From positions 23,688,302-23,752,301 of the forward strand of contig NC_045143.1 of the NCBI RefSeq assembly GCF_008831285.2: 64,000 nucleotides of DNA, written 5' to 3'. A model generated the notes under the pieces. That model was not told the origin of the DNA. It did not search any database and saw only the letters and a list, made by a program, of their open reading frames with translations. A program made the translations under genes and the position numbers. Shown piece after piece: positions 47,628 to 52,232 of the stretch; position 1 is the stretch's first letter, and the number at the start of each line of letters is the position of its first letter. Source of the stretch: Nymphaea colorata (taxonomy: Eukaryota > Streptophyta > Magnoliopsida > Nymphaeales > Nymphaeaceae).

Positions 47628-50600
47628 ATCGGATCTGATATGATCCACATTTCAGAACTGATCTTGTTGTCTCCCACACAGCAACGTCCAATGTGATCTG
47701 GCCTGAACTTCTTCTTCAACAGCAGCAACCAAAAAAAAAACGTCTGATACAACCCTTTGCAGTCATGTACCAGATGAAAAAAAAACTGTTCCACAACAAC
47801 TCCCACCCGCAACTTCCACGTAGTTGCTTATGTTGCACTACATCCATGTTAGGGACCTAATCACACATACCTCTCACGTGTGATTAGGTTCCCCTTCCAC
47901 GCTGTCCACTATTTCTCGATCAGCAGAGAGAAGAGAGAAAGGAAGGGTAGAGAAAGAAAAGGAAAGAAATAGGAAGAGATAGAATAGGAGAAGAGGTCGC
48001 CGGAAAATCACGTCAACCGTCACCGGAGAAGGATGGAGATAACCGGCTCTGATACCATGTTGTAAAAGATGGAGAAAAGAGAGGGAACACAAGAGCACGA
48101 GAGGGAGAGAGAGAGAGAGTGAGAATAAACTATCATTACTTCATTGCTAACCCTAATCTCTTACTTAAAGAGAGAATAGGGGTCGGCTAGAGTCTTTACA
48201 CAAGAGAGACACATAAAGATATAAATGACTAAAGAAGACTCTTAACTTTTAAATAATCAGAAAACTACCACACTTAAATATAAACTTTCTAATTTCAACA
48301 TGAACTACAGTGTGTATTGTGTAGAGAAAGAGAGCAGCACATAAAACACACGTTGATGTATGTCTCCGAACACATAAATGACTTGCCAACAAATATACCT
48401 ACCTATTTTATGTTTTTGTATATACCATTTTATAGATATTATTTTTCTTTGTCATTTATTTTTTCACGCTTTCTTAGTTTCATGTGCTTTACAAGAGAAT
48501 CTATGTCATAAGGTAATAAGCACTAGGAGTGCCCAATGACTAGTCGAAAAGGCCATTGGGCACTCGCAATAGCTTGTCTCTCCTCTCCCTTGTGTAGATA
48601 CAGGGCCGAGTCAGCCACTTGTTGGCATTTATATTTTAGGAATTTATGTGACGCAAAATTCTTTTTGTTACTGTTATGGGTTACTAGTTGCACTTGGAGG
48701 CTTATTGTTTACATGAATATAATTGTCGAAAGTTATTTTCTTGTGTTGAATACCCATTTTGTGATGGTTTTATGGTGGTTTGAGTTCATGAACCACATAC
48801 GTTTACTGTTTCTTCTAAATCTTCATGCAAAAGAGATCATTATTGACATCGATACAGAAGATTTGGCTGTTTTTAATCTTGTTGCGAAGGTTGTTCTTGT
48901 TTCTCTAGCAAACAGGTGAAACTAAACTAACAAAGGACAATAAGACATATAAGTAACTGATAGAAGACACACCCAATATATTTAATAACTTTCCCACTGT
49001 CATCCTTTATAGGTGTGATTGTTAGAAGGTTCCAGAAAGGAGTGCCATCCTTCTTATAGTTCAACAATCTCCCACAATAGCTTCTTCCTGTCCTCAAAGC
49101 TTCCTTTATTTTTGAAACCTCCATGTGATCAGTATCAGGTCCCTGAAGAAAGCGACTGCAAGGAAAGAGAAAATTTTTATTATAGGGATCTTTAAGGAGC
49201 TATTCTAAATGTTGACCTACAACTTGTAATGTGATGGTTACGATGGGTATGGTAGTGCATTTTTGTTAAATTTGCAAATGCAAGATAGTTAAGACAAACT
49301 GGCGGATAAACACATGCACATAGAGGGAACCCTTGCATATTTTCCAGGACGGAGTACCCAATTGAATCATCTTCTAGGTTTCACATAGAGCAGGAAAATG
49401 ATTCATAAGCAATATCTCACATGCTAAAAATAAAGCTTTCTTTTTTTCTTTTCAATATAAAATATGAAAGGCATAATTTGGCCCAAACCACATGATCCAT
49501 TCAATCACTGTTACATGGTGCTAGATCTTGAACCCATTACAGTACAAAAATTAGTTTATATGCCACATAGTGTGTACTTTGAAGTACTTAAGCAAGGTAG
49601 AAAATCATTTCATAATGAAGTGTGCAGTAGCTTTCAGCTGCTACAGAGTGCTCTCTATGAGACGTTCAATATCACAAATAGAATTTATTATATTAGAATA
49701 CTGTCGAATGATGATTTTATGACTTCAATTTCTTGTATTACTTAGCTACATATTATTCCAGTATCTATTTATACAGGCCTACTTACTTTGCTAGGGGATC
49801 ACAGTCAAATTAGTCAGCAAAAAATGCTGGGGGAGGAGGGGCAAGAGGGATGTTTATCACTGAATGATTAAGGGGCTCATAGATGTGAGTTTCTCCCATG
49901 CACCTGTAGCACCAGTTATTCAATATCTAATCTGTACATACACATACAGTTGCGATGTTGACTGTTTTCACTTGGATCAGATCCACCATATACCAGTTTC
50001 AATTTAGTTGGATAGTCTTTAACCGAATCCCTCTGTGAAGTCATATTTTGACTTGACTTTTTTTAACCAAATCTAAATCGAACAGAGGTATATCCGAACT
50101 TTAAGCAGAATCAAGTCAGATGTATATTGGATGTTGAATTCAGCCATCTAAACCATACTTGTCTAACTGCAGTTAGGACTTGTTCATCGAAAAAAAGTGC
50201 AGTTAGGACTTGAACCCTTCATGGATCTGAATGAATGAATCTGGCTTCAGGTTGGCAATCAGATCTTAACAAAATGGTGGACATCACAAGGTAGGGAAAT
50301 ATGTTTTACAACATGACCTAAAGACCTTTTCTGTTTCAACTTCTTGGACATAGTTTCACTGTTCGAAACATAGCCACAGATATTGTTTTCAGGTTTTTAT
50401 CGATGAGGTTTTTTTTCAGCACTAACTGGAGAATTGTTTCCTTTCAAGAAAATCTCGTGAATCCAAAAATCATCTAAGAAATTATCAATTTCTGGTTATT
50501 TTCCTATAATAACGTCGAAAAAAAAAACAGTTATTAAGATGATAAAAGAAACAAAATGGTTAATAAAATAGTGAAAAATGTTTTTCAAATAAACCTTCAA

Positions 50601-52232
50601 AGATGTTGGACTATTGTCATGATATTTTCGTTCTGGCAACATTTTCAGAAAATCACAATAATTATCACCATTTCATAAAGCTTGCTGTAGAAAATGTCAC
50701 ATATATATGTGATAATGGTTTGAAATATGCCGATAAAAAATATTTTCAAAGCCATGGAAGTATGTAACAGGAGATTGTTTTTGTATCTGTCATCTCTTCT
50801 CTTTTTCCATCACCTTTCAGAAGTATCTATGATAACAGGAAAATAAGTAAGAAGATTTGGAACAAGGGTGTCAATTATATTGAATTAAAAGATATTACAT
50901 GGAATTGTTTACCACACCCATGCACTAATGGAAAATATAGAAAGTACTTTTTTTTTTCCAAAACATATACATATCTAAAACATTTGTCATGCTACAATAC
51001 ATACTTTCTAGTATCACAATATACAATCAGAATCATGATCTTGTAGGGTAAAAAGTTTCTTGCTTCAGTTACCAACTTAAGAAACAATACTTGTATAAGA
51101 AAACAGCTCAAATAAACTTCCATAACATATAACCACCAAGACATTTCTGGCATAATAAAAGAAGAGGGTCAAACCAACAAAAAGTTGTAACAAGGACAAA
51201 GGGAATACTACATGAACAATTTGCCAGTTCTGGATATTTCAACACTGTAATATGCATAGGAGCTGCTCCAAGGAGCCCAGGAAAATTTTGAATATGAAAA
51301 ATAATGTCATTGATATCACATTACTGAGAAAAAAGGAAAAATAATATAACATGTTCGACAGCGTGCATTCTGAATATTCATTAAATTCAATAAAAGTACT
51401 TACCAGTTTCTTCCGATCACTTCTTTCAGCGAGTAGCCAGTCATACTGAAAAAGCCTGCACTGGCATACATAATTGGACAGTCAGGTCTCGTTGCATCTG
51501 AGACAACAAAAGTTTGTTGCAATGTAGATAAAGCATCTTTCAACTCTTTAGGGACAGTTGAGAAGCTTGATTCTCTCTGATTTGATTCTTCAGATGACCT
51601 GTTAGAACCAGGAAATTTTCCCAATGTGCTCTGAACATCCTCTCGGACCTCTTCTGATGATTTCTTAGTGACACCTACTGATTGGTCTGTCTTAATAACC
51701 AATCCCCATTCAGCTGCCCTTTCTGCCATGCCAGCACCACTTAAGATGCTACTATCCTCTACCTGAGAAAACATGTGCTTAGATGTCTGCCGAGAGCTGC
51801 TTCCATTTTCTCCATCCAGGAAACCTTTCCCATAGAGTGGAGAATCCATCTGATCTTTTATTAGGTTTTCTTTCATGCTTTGGGGAGTCCCGGTAGAAAA
51901 TGCCATCCATTTATCAACAGGTTCCTTGAACCTATCAGATGCAGATCTTTGCTCTCGTTCAATTGGTTCACCAATGTTTGAAGCTTCAATCATTCCCCTT
52001 GAATATACATATGGGCCTGATGTTGATGAATCATTAACCTCAACTGAAGTAAATTGTTGATTTGGATTGAAGATATCAATAGACTTCCGCTGATCACTAG
52101 TCGAAGATAGATCCTCTTTAGAGGCTTCATGTGATGTTTGTGAAGCAGAGTTCAGAGGCCTGGGTGTTAAGGGATTCATATTATTTTGTTTCAAGCCCAG
52201 TTCTCAAGTCTCAAGACATAGCATAATTCCTA
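14046..52232 (-). CDS. PHOT2: Phototropin-2-type blue-light receptor kinase, N-terminal two thirds
   Basis: Eleven coding exons on the minus strand join in phase from the ATG at 52179: 52179-51404, 49155-48973, 36884-36793, 36701-36434, 35848-35632, 35131-35061, 17934-17828, 17670-17621, 17471-17367, 15956-15897 and 14135-14046. The sum is 2019 nt (673 codons) without a stop. The product is a plasma-membrane-associated receptor whose two FMN-binding LOV domains sense blue light and control a C-terminal AGC kinase. Both LOV domains keep the photoactive GRNCRFLQ motif. Linker and Jα-region residues ([32 protein letters not shown]) match PHOT2 better than PHOT1. The kinase exons are not in the window. 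Introns of 12.1, 17.1 and over 14 kb are filled with retrotransposons. All junctions obey GT-AG, so the gene may still be functional. Confidence 0.93.
14136..15896 (-). other. PHOT2 intron, 1.76 kb
   Basis: AT-rich intron with a decayed copia RNase H fragment at about 15171-15440. No other gene or element is recognised. Short frames such as those at 14536-14817 and 14978-15274 have no recognisable product. Confidence 0.8.
15171..15440 (+). pseudogene. Decayed copia RNase H fragment
   Basis: The plus strand reads [12 protein letters not shown], then [19 protein letters not shown] and remnants of the CDDKSFIYF and KHIKW segments. This is the copia RNase H pattern (SKKQ...EAEYRAMA...CDNKAA...KHIE). 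Stops and frame changes interrupt it. No LTR is left. It is much older than E1-E7 and unrelated in detail to them. Confidence 0.72.
15897..15956 (-). CDS. PHOT2: PHOT2 coding exon 10
   Basis: Twenty codons, phase 0 at both ends: [20 protein letters not shown]. The acceptor is TTGTCTTCAG and the donor GTAAGG. It is highly conserved in phototropins between the Jα region and the kinase. Confidence 0.95.
15957..17366 (-). other. PHOT2 intron, 1.41 kb
   Basis: AT-rich intron holding a MITE-like element at about 16097-16369. Nothing else is recognised. Confidence 0.8.
16097..16369. mobile_element. MITE-like inverted-repeat element
   Basis: The left end AAGGTGTGTTTGGGTGACAC and the right end GTATCATCCAGACACAACCT are imperfect inverted repeats of about 22 bp around a 273-bp non-coding body. 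An internal partial copy of the end (GCATGTTTGGGTGATGG, near 16174) is present. No clear target duplication is seen, so the superfamily is left open. Confidence 0.55.
17367..17471 (-). CDS. PHOT2: PHOT2 coding exon 9 (end of LOV2, Jα region)
   Basis: Thirty-five codons, phase 0, starting [20 protein letters not shown] and ending MESTKL. It contains the last LOV2 strand with the FMN-contacting glutamine (FIGVQLDGS) and the start of the Jα helix that unfolds on illumination. The acceptor is TTCTTATTAG and the donor GTAGAG. Confidence 0.95.
17621..17670 (-). CDS. PHOT2: PHOT2 coding exon 8 (LOV2)
   Basis: A 50-nt exon, 2 nt completing a Gly codon plus 16 codons [16 protein letters not shown]. 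This is the [13 protein letters not shown] core strand of LOV2. The acceptor is ATCTTTGCAG and the donor GTGAAT. Confidence 0.95.
17828..17934 (-). CDS. PHOT2: PHOT2 coding exon 7 (LOV2)
   Basis: A 107-nt exon giving (R)[19 protein letters not shown] and continuing to [10 protein letters not shown]. It starts in the third base of the Arg codon that follows the photoactive Cys of LOV2. The acceptor TGGATTCAACAG is separated from its donor at 35060 by a 17.1-kb intron. Confidence 0.95.
17935..19872 (-). other. 3' part of the 17.1-kb LOV2 intron
   Basis: AT-rich intron sequence. At about 19314-19450 a TGTAACGACTCAGCCC-type stretch looks like the start of an old LTR, but no partner end is seen. 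No gene is recognised. Confidence 0.6.
21427..21970. repeat. 272-bp tandem duplication inside long LTR A
   Basis: Two successive units of about 272 bp begin TGTTTTGAAAGGC (21427) and TGTTTTGGAAATC (21699). Each contains GCATTTGCATGTGCATGC, then GAGGTGGGGTATCGAGTCGA and CATCACGGATC-like segments. The same duplication is present in copy B (from about 41245), so it is a feature of the family. Confidence 0.8.
23025..23269 (+). repeat. E5 5' LTR
   Basis: It starts TGTTGACGGATC and ends GTTTCTACA, directly before the primer site. A GAATC duplication lies on the left at 23020-23024. Confidence 0.93.
23282..23921 (+). repeat. E5 GC-rich leader with repeated GACGCC...TGGAGTTCC motif
   Basis: This is the 640-bp untranslated leader. 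A motif of the form GACGCCGTTGGAGTTCCGGC recurs with variation near 23391, 23431, 23460, 23480 and 23610. The short plus-strand frames here have no recognisable domain. A related motif stands in the E2 leader. Confidence 0.7.
23922..24964 (+). pseudogene. E5 gag, frameshifted
   Basis: It starts at the ATG at 23922 ([15 protein letters not shown]). [20 protein letters not shown] and [18 protein letters not shown] are typical of this copia gag. A frame change near 24380 moves the C-terminal part ([15 protein letters not shown], 24467) to another frame. The zinc knuckle [14 protein letters not shown] has Phe where the last Cys is expected. The frame ends at the TAG at 24965-24967, at the position where E2 has a Trp codon just before the protease. 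Confidence 0.88.
24968..27666 (+). pseudogene. E5 protease, integrase and RT, frameshifted
   Basis: The protease site ([11 protein letters not shown]) opens the stretch. The integrase zinc domain ([20 protein letters not shown]) and core ([28 protein letters not shown]) follow. RT shows [41 protein letters not shown] and [10 protein letters not shown]. Frame changes lie near 26760 and 27200. The coding sequence stops at the hAT-1 insertion in the segment between RT and RNase H and resumes at 34015. Confidence 0.9.
27682..27860. repeat. Subterminal palindromic array of hAT-1
   Basis: At least five copies of the perfect palindrome GTATCGTACGATAC or close variants are packed into the first 180 bp. 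At the other end (33935-34000) single ACGATACG/CGATACGG motifs recur. Such subterminal repeats usually bind hAT transposase. Confidence 0.8.
28214..28595 (+). CDS. BED zinc-finger protein of hAT-1 (interrupted)
   Basis: It begins at the ATG at 28214 ([15 protein letters not shown]). The motif [19 protein letters not shown] is a BED-type zinc finger (C-x2-C...H-H), the DNA-binding N-terminus of hAT transposases. An acidic tail ([12 protein letters not shown]) follows. E7 is inserted at 28596. In the uninterrupted element the frame would have ended only a few codons later, so this hAT encodes a short, about 130-residue, DNA-binding protein without the dimerisation and catalytic domains. A probable leader intron (donor GTATGA near 28094, acceptor TTTGAAG near 28212) lies upstream. 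Expression is unknown. Confidence 0.75.
28596..28761 (-). repeat. E7 3' LTR
   Basis: 166 bp, on the minus strand TGTTAAGATGTG...CCTTATCA. It contains TATATAAAG on the minus strand. It directly follows the polypurine tract. Confidence 0.94.
28769..29884 (-). pseudogene. E7 RT C-terminal part and RNase H
   Basis: The frame reads [20 protein letters not shown], then [12 protein letters not shown] (RT catalytic site), [29 protein letters not shown], and RNase H ([54 protein letters not shown]), ending FDIYAPT. The frame itself is open over its whole length. It is separated from the upstream pol frame by a frame change near 29890. Confidence 0.92.
29895..31284 (-). pseudogene. E7 integrase core and RT N-terminal part
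   Basis: It shows the integrase core ([52 protein letters not shown]), then RT ([59 protein letters not shown]). Frame changes separate it from the upstream integrase part (near 31285) and from the next RT part (near 29890). Confidence 0.9.
31285..32407 (-). pseudogene. E7 gag C-terminus, protease and integrase zinc domain
   Basis: The gag end carries a zinc knuckle ([14 protein letters not shown]) and glycine/arginine-rich [19 protein letters not shown]. The protease site is [10 protein letters not shown] frame change near 31900-31920 follows, just behind the catalytic residues. The integrase zinc domain ([20 protein letters not shown]) and [20 protein letters not shown] follow. Confidence 0.88.
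32408..32974 (-). pseudogene. E7 gag N-terminal part, ended by a nonsense codon
   Basis: It begins at the ATG at 32974 ([13 protein letters not shown]). The copia gag core is [19 protein letters not shown], then [20 protein letters not shown] and [14 protein letters not shown]. It stops at a TAG (32408-32410), directly followed in the same frame by the rest of gag, so a single C-to-T change of CAG is the likely lesion. Confidence 0.9.
32975..33540 (-). other. E7 leader
   Basis: This is the untranslated leader between primer site and gag, GC-rich, with GGCGGAGGCGTCGGGCGGAGA-like repeats from 33340 to 33470. Frames on both strands are low-complexity and not genes. Confidence 0.7.
33553..33718 (-). 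repeat. E7 5' LTR
   Basis: It is identical, as far as I can read, to 28596-28761. The primer site lies next to it at 33541-33552, and the CTTAT duplication on the right at 33719-33723. Confidence 0.94.
33724..34014 (+). other. Right end of hAT-1
   Basis: AT-rich tail of the hAT after E7, with the subterminal GATACG motifs and the ACAACATTG end. It matches, in inverted orientation, the left end of 41885-42650 (shared TATCGGTCGGGC segment). Confidence 0.8.
34015..34579 (+). pseudogene. E5 RNase H, interrupted by hAT-1
   Basis: This continues E5 pol after the h[69 protein letters not shown], and the end [11 protein letters not shown] with the stop formed in the LTR. A TAG at 34184-34186 stands where relatives have TGG. 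Confidence 0.92.
34574..34818 (+). repeat. E5 3' LTR
   Basis: 245 bp, TGTTGACGGATC...GTTTCTACA, preceded by the polypurine tract CTTGAGGGGGAG (34562-34573) and followed by the GAATC duplication. Confidence 0.93.
35061..35131 (-). CDS. PHOT2: PHOT2 coding exon 6 (LOV2, photoactive cysteine)
   Basis: A 71-nt exon reading [20 protein letters not shown] then RNC and the first two bases of an Arg codon. The Cys forms the light-induced adduct with FMN. The acceptor is GCTGCACAG and the donor GTATGC. The following intron is 17.1 kb and carries the nested A-E5-hAT-1-E7 stack. Confidence 0.95.
35132..35631 (-). other. PHOT2 intron, 500 bp
   Basis: AT-rich intron between two LOV2 exons; nothing else is recognised. 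Confidence 0.85.
35632..35848 (-). CDS. PHOT2: PHOT2 coding exon 5 (linker and start of LOV2)
   Basis: A 217-nt exon: [15 protein letters not shown]..., then [20 protein letters not shown] and [14 protein letters not shown]. The last part is the conserved start of LOV2. RRRAS is a basic, phosphorylatable stretch of the kind present in phototropin linkers. The acceptor is GATGCAG and the donor GTAAGG. Confidence 0.95.
35849..36433 (-). other. PHOT2 intron, 585 bp, with microsatellite
   Basis: It contains a (CT)n block followed by (AT)n and GTAT repeats at about 35892-35960. Nothing else is recognised. Confidence 0.85.
36434..36701 (-). CDS. PHOT2: PHOT2 coding exon 4 (LOV1-LOV2 linker)
   Basis: A 268-nt exon: [20 protein letters not shown] at the start, then a serine-rich variable linker ending [11 protein letters not shown]. 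The [13 protein letters not shown] pattern is typical of PHOT2. The linker normally carries phosphosites and 14-3-3 contacts; such sites are not proven here. The acceptor is GCATTCAG and the donor GTAATG. Confidence 0.93.
36793..36884 (-). CDS. PHOT2: PHOT2 coding exon 3 (end of LOV1)
   Basis: A 92-nt exon: [20 protein letters not shown] then [10 protein letters not shown]. It holds the last LOV1 strand with the FMN-contacting Gln (GMQVEVS). The acceptor is TCGTCACAG and the donor GTGAGA. The 12.1-kb intron before it contains E6. Confidence 0.95.
36885..37875 (-). other. 3' part of the 12.1-kb LOV1 intron
   Basis: About 990 bp of AT-rich intron sequence before E6 begins. Nothing else is recognised. 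Confidence 0.75.
37876..38315 (-). repeat. E6 downstream repeat: 3' LTR plus primer site plus leader
   Basis: The LTR proper is 38073-38315 (243 bp, TGTTGAAATTAG...TTTACAACA on the minus strand). Its upstream side carries the polypurine tract of E6. Its downstream side carries TGGTATCAGAGC (complement of 38061-38072) and about 185 bp of leader. It matches 47861-48300. Confidence 0.9.
38323..39675 (-). pseudogene. E6 RT and RNase H
   Basis: Below solo LTR B the frame resumes with [40 protein letters not shown], then a TGA (39457-39459, probably from CGA). [40 protein letters not shown] and RNase H ([57 protein letters not shown]) follow, ending IDIYAPA. Apart from the one stop the frame is open. 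The segment YKA at its start is cut by the TTATA duplication of LTR B. Confidence 0.9.
39676..43768 (-). mobile_element. Solo long LTR 'B'
   Basis: It has ends TGTAACG...GTGTGACA and a perfect 5-bp duplication TTATA (39671-39675, 43769-43773). Removing the 766-bp hAT relative and its duplication leaves about 3.3 kb, collinear with copy A. It sits in the RT region of E6. There is no coding capacity: short frames such as 40094-40381 have no known domain. Same orientation as copy A. Confidence 0.8.
41885..42650 (-). mobile_element. 766-bp non-autonomous hAT relative (hAT-B)
   Basis: It has terminal inverted repeats CAATGTTAT / ATAACATTG and an 8-bp target duplication ATGTGTAG (41877-41884, 42651-42658). 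The uninterrupted site can be seen in copy A near 22055-22070. Subterminal GTATCGTACGATAC palindromes are clustered at 42478-42640. Its left end matches the right end of hAT-1, so it lies inverted relative to hAT-1. It has no transposase frame. Confidence 0.88.
43774..44940 (-). pseudogene. E6 integrase core and RT N-terminus
   Basis: The frame runs from [18 protein letters not shown] (44937) through the TDNALEF motif, with a one-residue-size break (TAGATCATTTG near 44795), [39 protein letters not shown] (twice, by a 30-bp duplication), [14 protein letters not shown], then [12 protein letters not shown] and [16 protein letters not shown]. The integrase zinc domain is missing because the hAT-2 fragment replaced it. 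Confidence 0.88.
44470..44529 (-). repeat. 30-bp in-frame tandem duplication in E6 integrase
   Basis: A 30-bp unit occurs twice (44470-44499, 44500-44529), repeating ten residues including FGCTCF. The frame stays open. Confidence 0.9.
44941..46364 (+). mobile_element. hAT fragment (hAT-2), 5' part only
   Basis: GC-rich start with many CCGGTAC/GGTACCG and GATACG motifs (44950-45080), then a leader with a CCGGCAACGAC-type repeat (about 45438-45540), (GA)n at 45549-45570 and a probable intron ending GTGTTGCAG (46093). The coding remnant at 46129 reads a BED finger. It breaks off at 46364 inside the domain. About 400 bp of E6 (end of the protease region to integrase core) is missing at this place, so its insertion or later loss removed E6 sequence. 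The exact left terminus is not clear. Confidence 0.65.
46129..46364 (+). pseudogene. BED zinc-finger remnant of hAT-2 transposase
   Basis: The ATG at 46129 is followed by a TAA after six codons. The frame then reads on as [20 protein letters not shown], then [20 protein letters not shown], the C-x2-C part of a BED finger with the usual tryptophan-containing lead. It ends at a TAG next to the E6 junction. This is a different hAT family from hAT-1. Confidence 0.78.
46365..46926 (-). pseudogene. E6 gag end and protease region
   Basis: The minus strand reads [20 protein letters not shown], then [13 protein letters not shown] (protease active site), [16 protein letters not shown] and, nearer the hAT-2 junction, [12 protein letters not shown]. 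Frame changes and stops are present around 46470-46590. The zinc knuckle and earlier gag are not found. Confidence 0.8.
46927..47860. other. Unrecognised stretch inside E6
   Basis: Between the E6 leader and the gag end about 930 bp show no gag similarity. It contains (AT)n at 47571-47625 and low-complexity frames. It may be a divergent leader or unrelated filler after a deletion. Confidence 0.5.
47571..47625. repeat. (AT)n microsatellite
   Basis: About 27 uninterrupted AT units. A tyrosine/isoleucine frame across it is an artefact. Confidence 0.95.
47855..47889. repeat. Hairpin in the E6 leader
   Basis: ACCTAATCACAC and GTGTGATTAGGT are perfect 12-bp inverted repeats with an 11-base loop. 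In the other copy of the leader (37876) the sequence ends inside the corresponding arm. Confidence 0.85.
47861..48300 (-). repeat. E6 upstream repeat: 5' LTR plus primer site plus leader
   Basis: The LTR proper is 48058-48300, the primer site is the complement of 48046-48057, and the leader runs to 47861. It is collinear with 37876-38315. Right of it intron sequence starts with TGAAC. Confidence 0.9.
48301..48972 (-). other. 5' part of the 12.1-kb LOV1 intron
   Basis: Unique intron sequence with one short hairpin: AGTGCCCAATG (48528-48538) and CATTGGGCACT (48554-48564). Nothing else is recognised. Confidence 0.75.
48973..49155 (-). CDS. PHOT2: PHOT2 coding exon 2 (LOV1)
   Basis: A 183-nt exon that completes the photoactive Cys codon (TG from the previous exon plus T) and reads [20 protein letters not shown], then [20 protein letters not shown] and [15 protein letters not shown]. 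The flavin-contacting Asn residues of the [12 protein letters not shown] strand are intact. The acceptor is TTCCTTGCAG and the donor GTGTGT. Confidence 0.95.
49156..51403 (-). other. PHOT2 intron, 2.25 kb
   Basis: AT-rich intron splitting the LOV1 Cys codon. Apart from a local short duplication (GTGCAGTTAGGACTTG type, near 50166-50212) I see no element or gene. Confidence 0.85.
51404..52232 (-). CDS. PHOT2: PHOT2 coding exon 1 (start, N-terminal region, LOV1 start)
   Basis: The acceptor TTCTTGTAG at 52233 precedes 53 nt of leader. The first ATG in frame is at 52179 ([20 protein letters not shown]). An upstream in-frame TTG is not a plant start. About 220 residues of serine-rich N-terminal region follow, including [17 protein letters not shown], a conserved phototropin motif, and then LOV1 ([31 protein letters not shown]). 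The exon ends in TG of the Cys codon; the donor is GTAAGT. Confidence 0.93.

Larger units (their letters stand above)
37876..48300 (-). mobile_element. Copia element E6 with extended 440-bp terminal repeats
   Basis: Read on the minus strand: 5' LTR 48300-48058, primer site, leader, a stretch without recognisable gag N-terminus, gag end and protease, integrase, RT, RNase H, polypurine tract, and 3' LTR 38315-38073. Unusually, the 3' LTR is followed by a second primer site and the same leader down to 37876. The repeat is therefore 440 bp at each end, with about five differences. No 5-bp target duplication was found. The element is interrupted by solo LTR B (39676-43768) and by a hAT fragment (44941-46364). 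It lies on the same strand as PHOT2. Confidence 0.85.

Noticed and set aside
52180-52194. Start of PHOT2 at an in-frame TTG five codons upstream
   Set aside because: Plant nuclear genes start at AUG; the ATG at 52179 is the first in frame after the splice acceptor.
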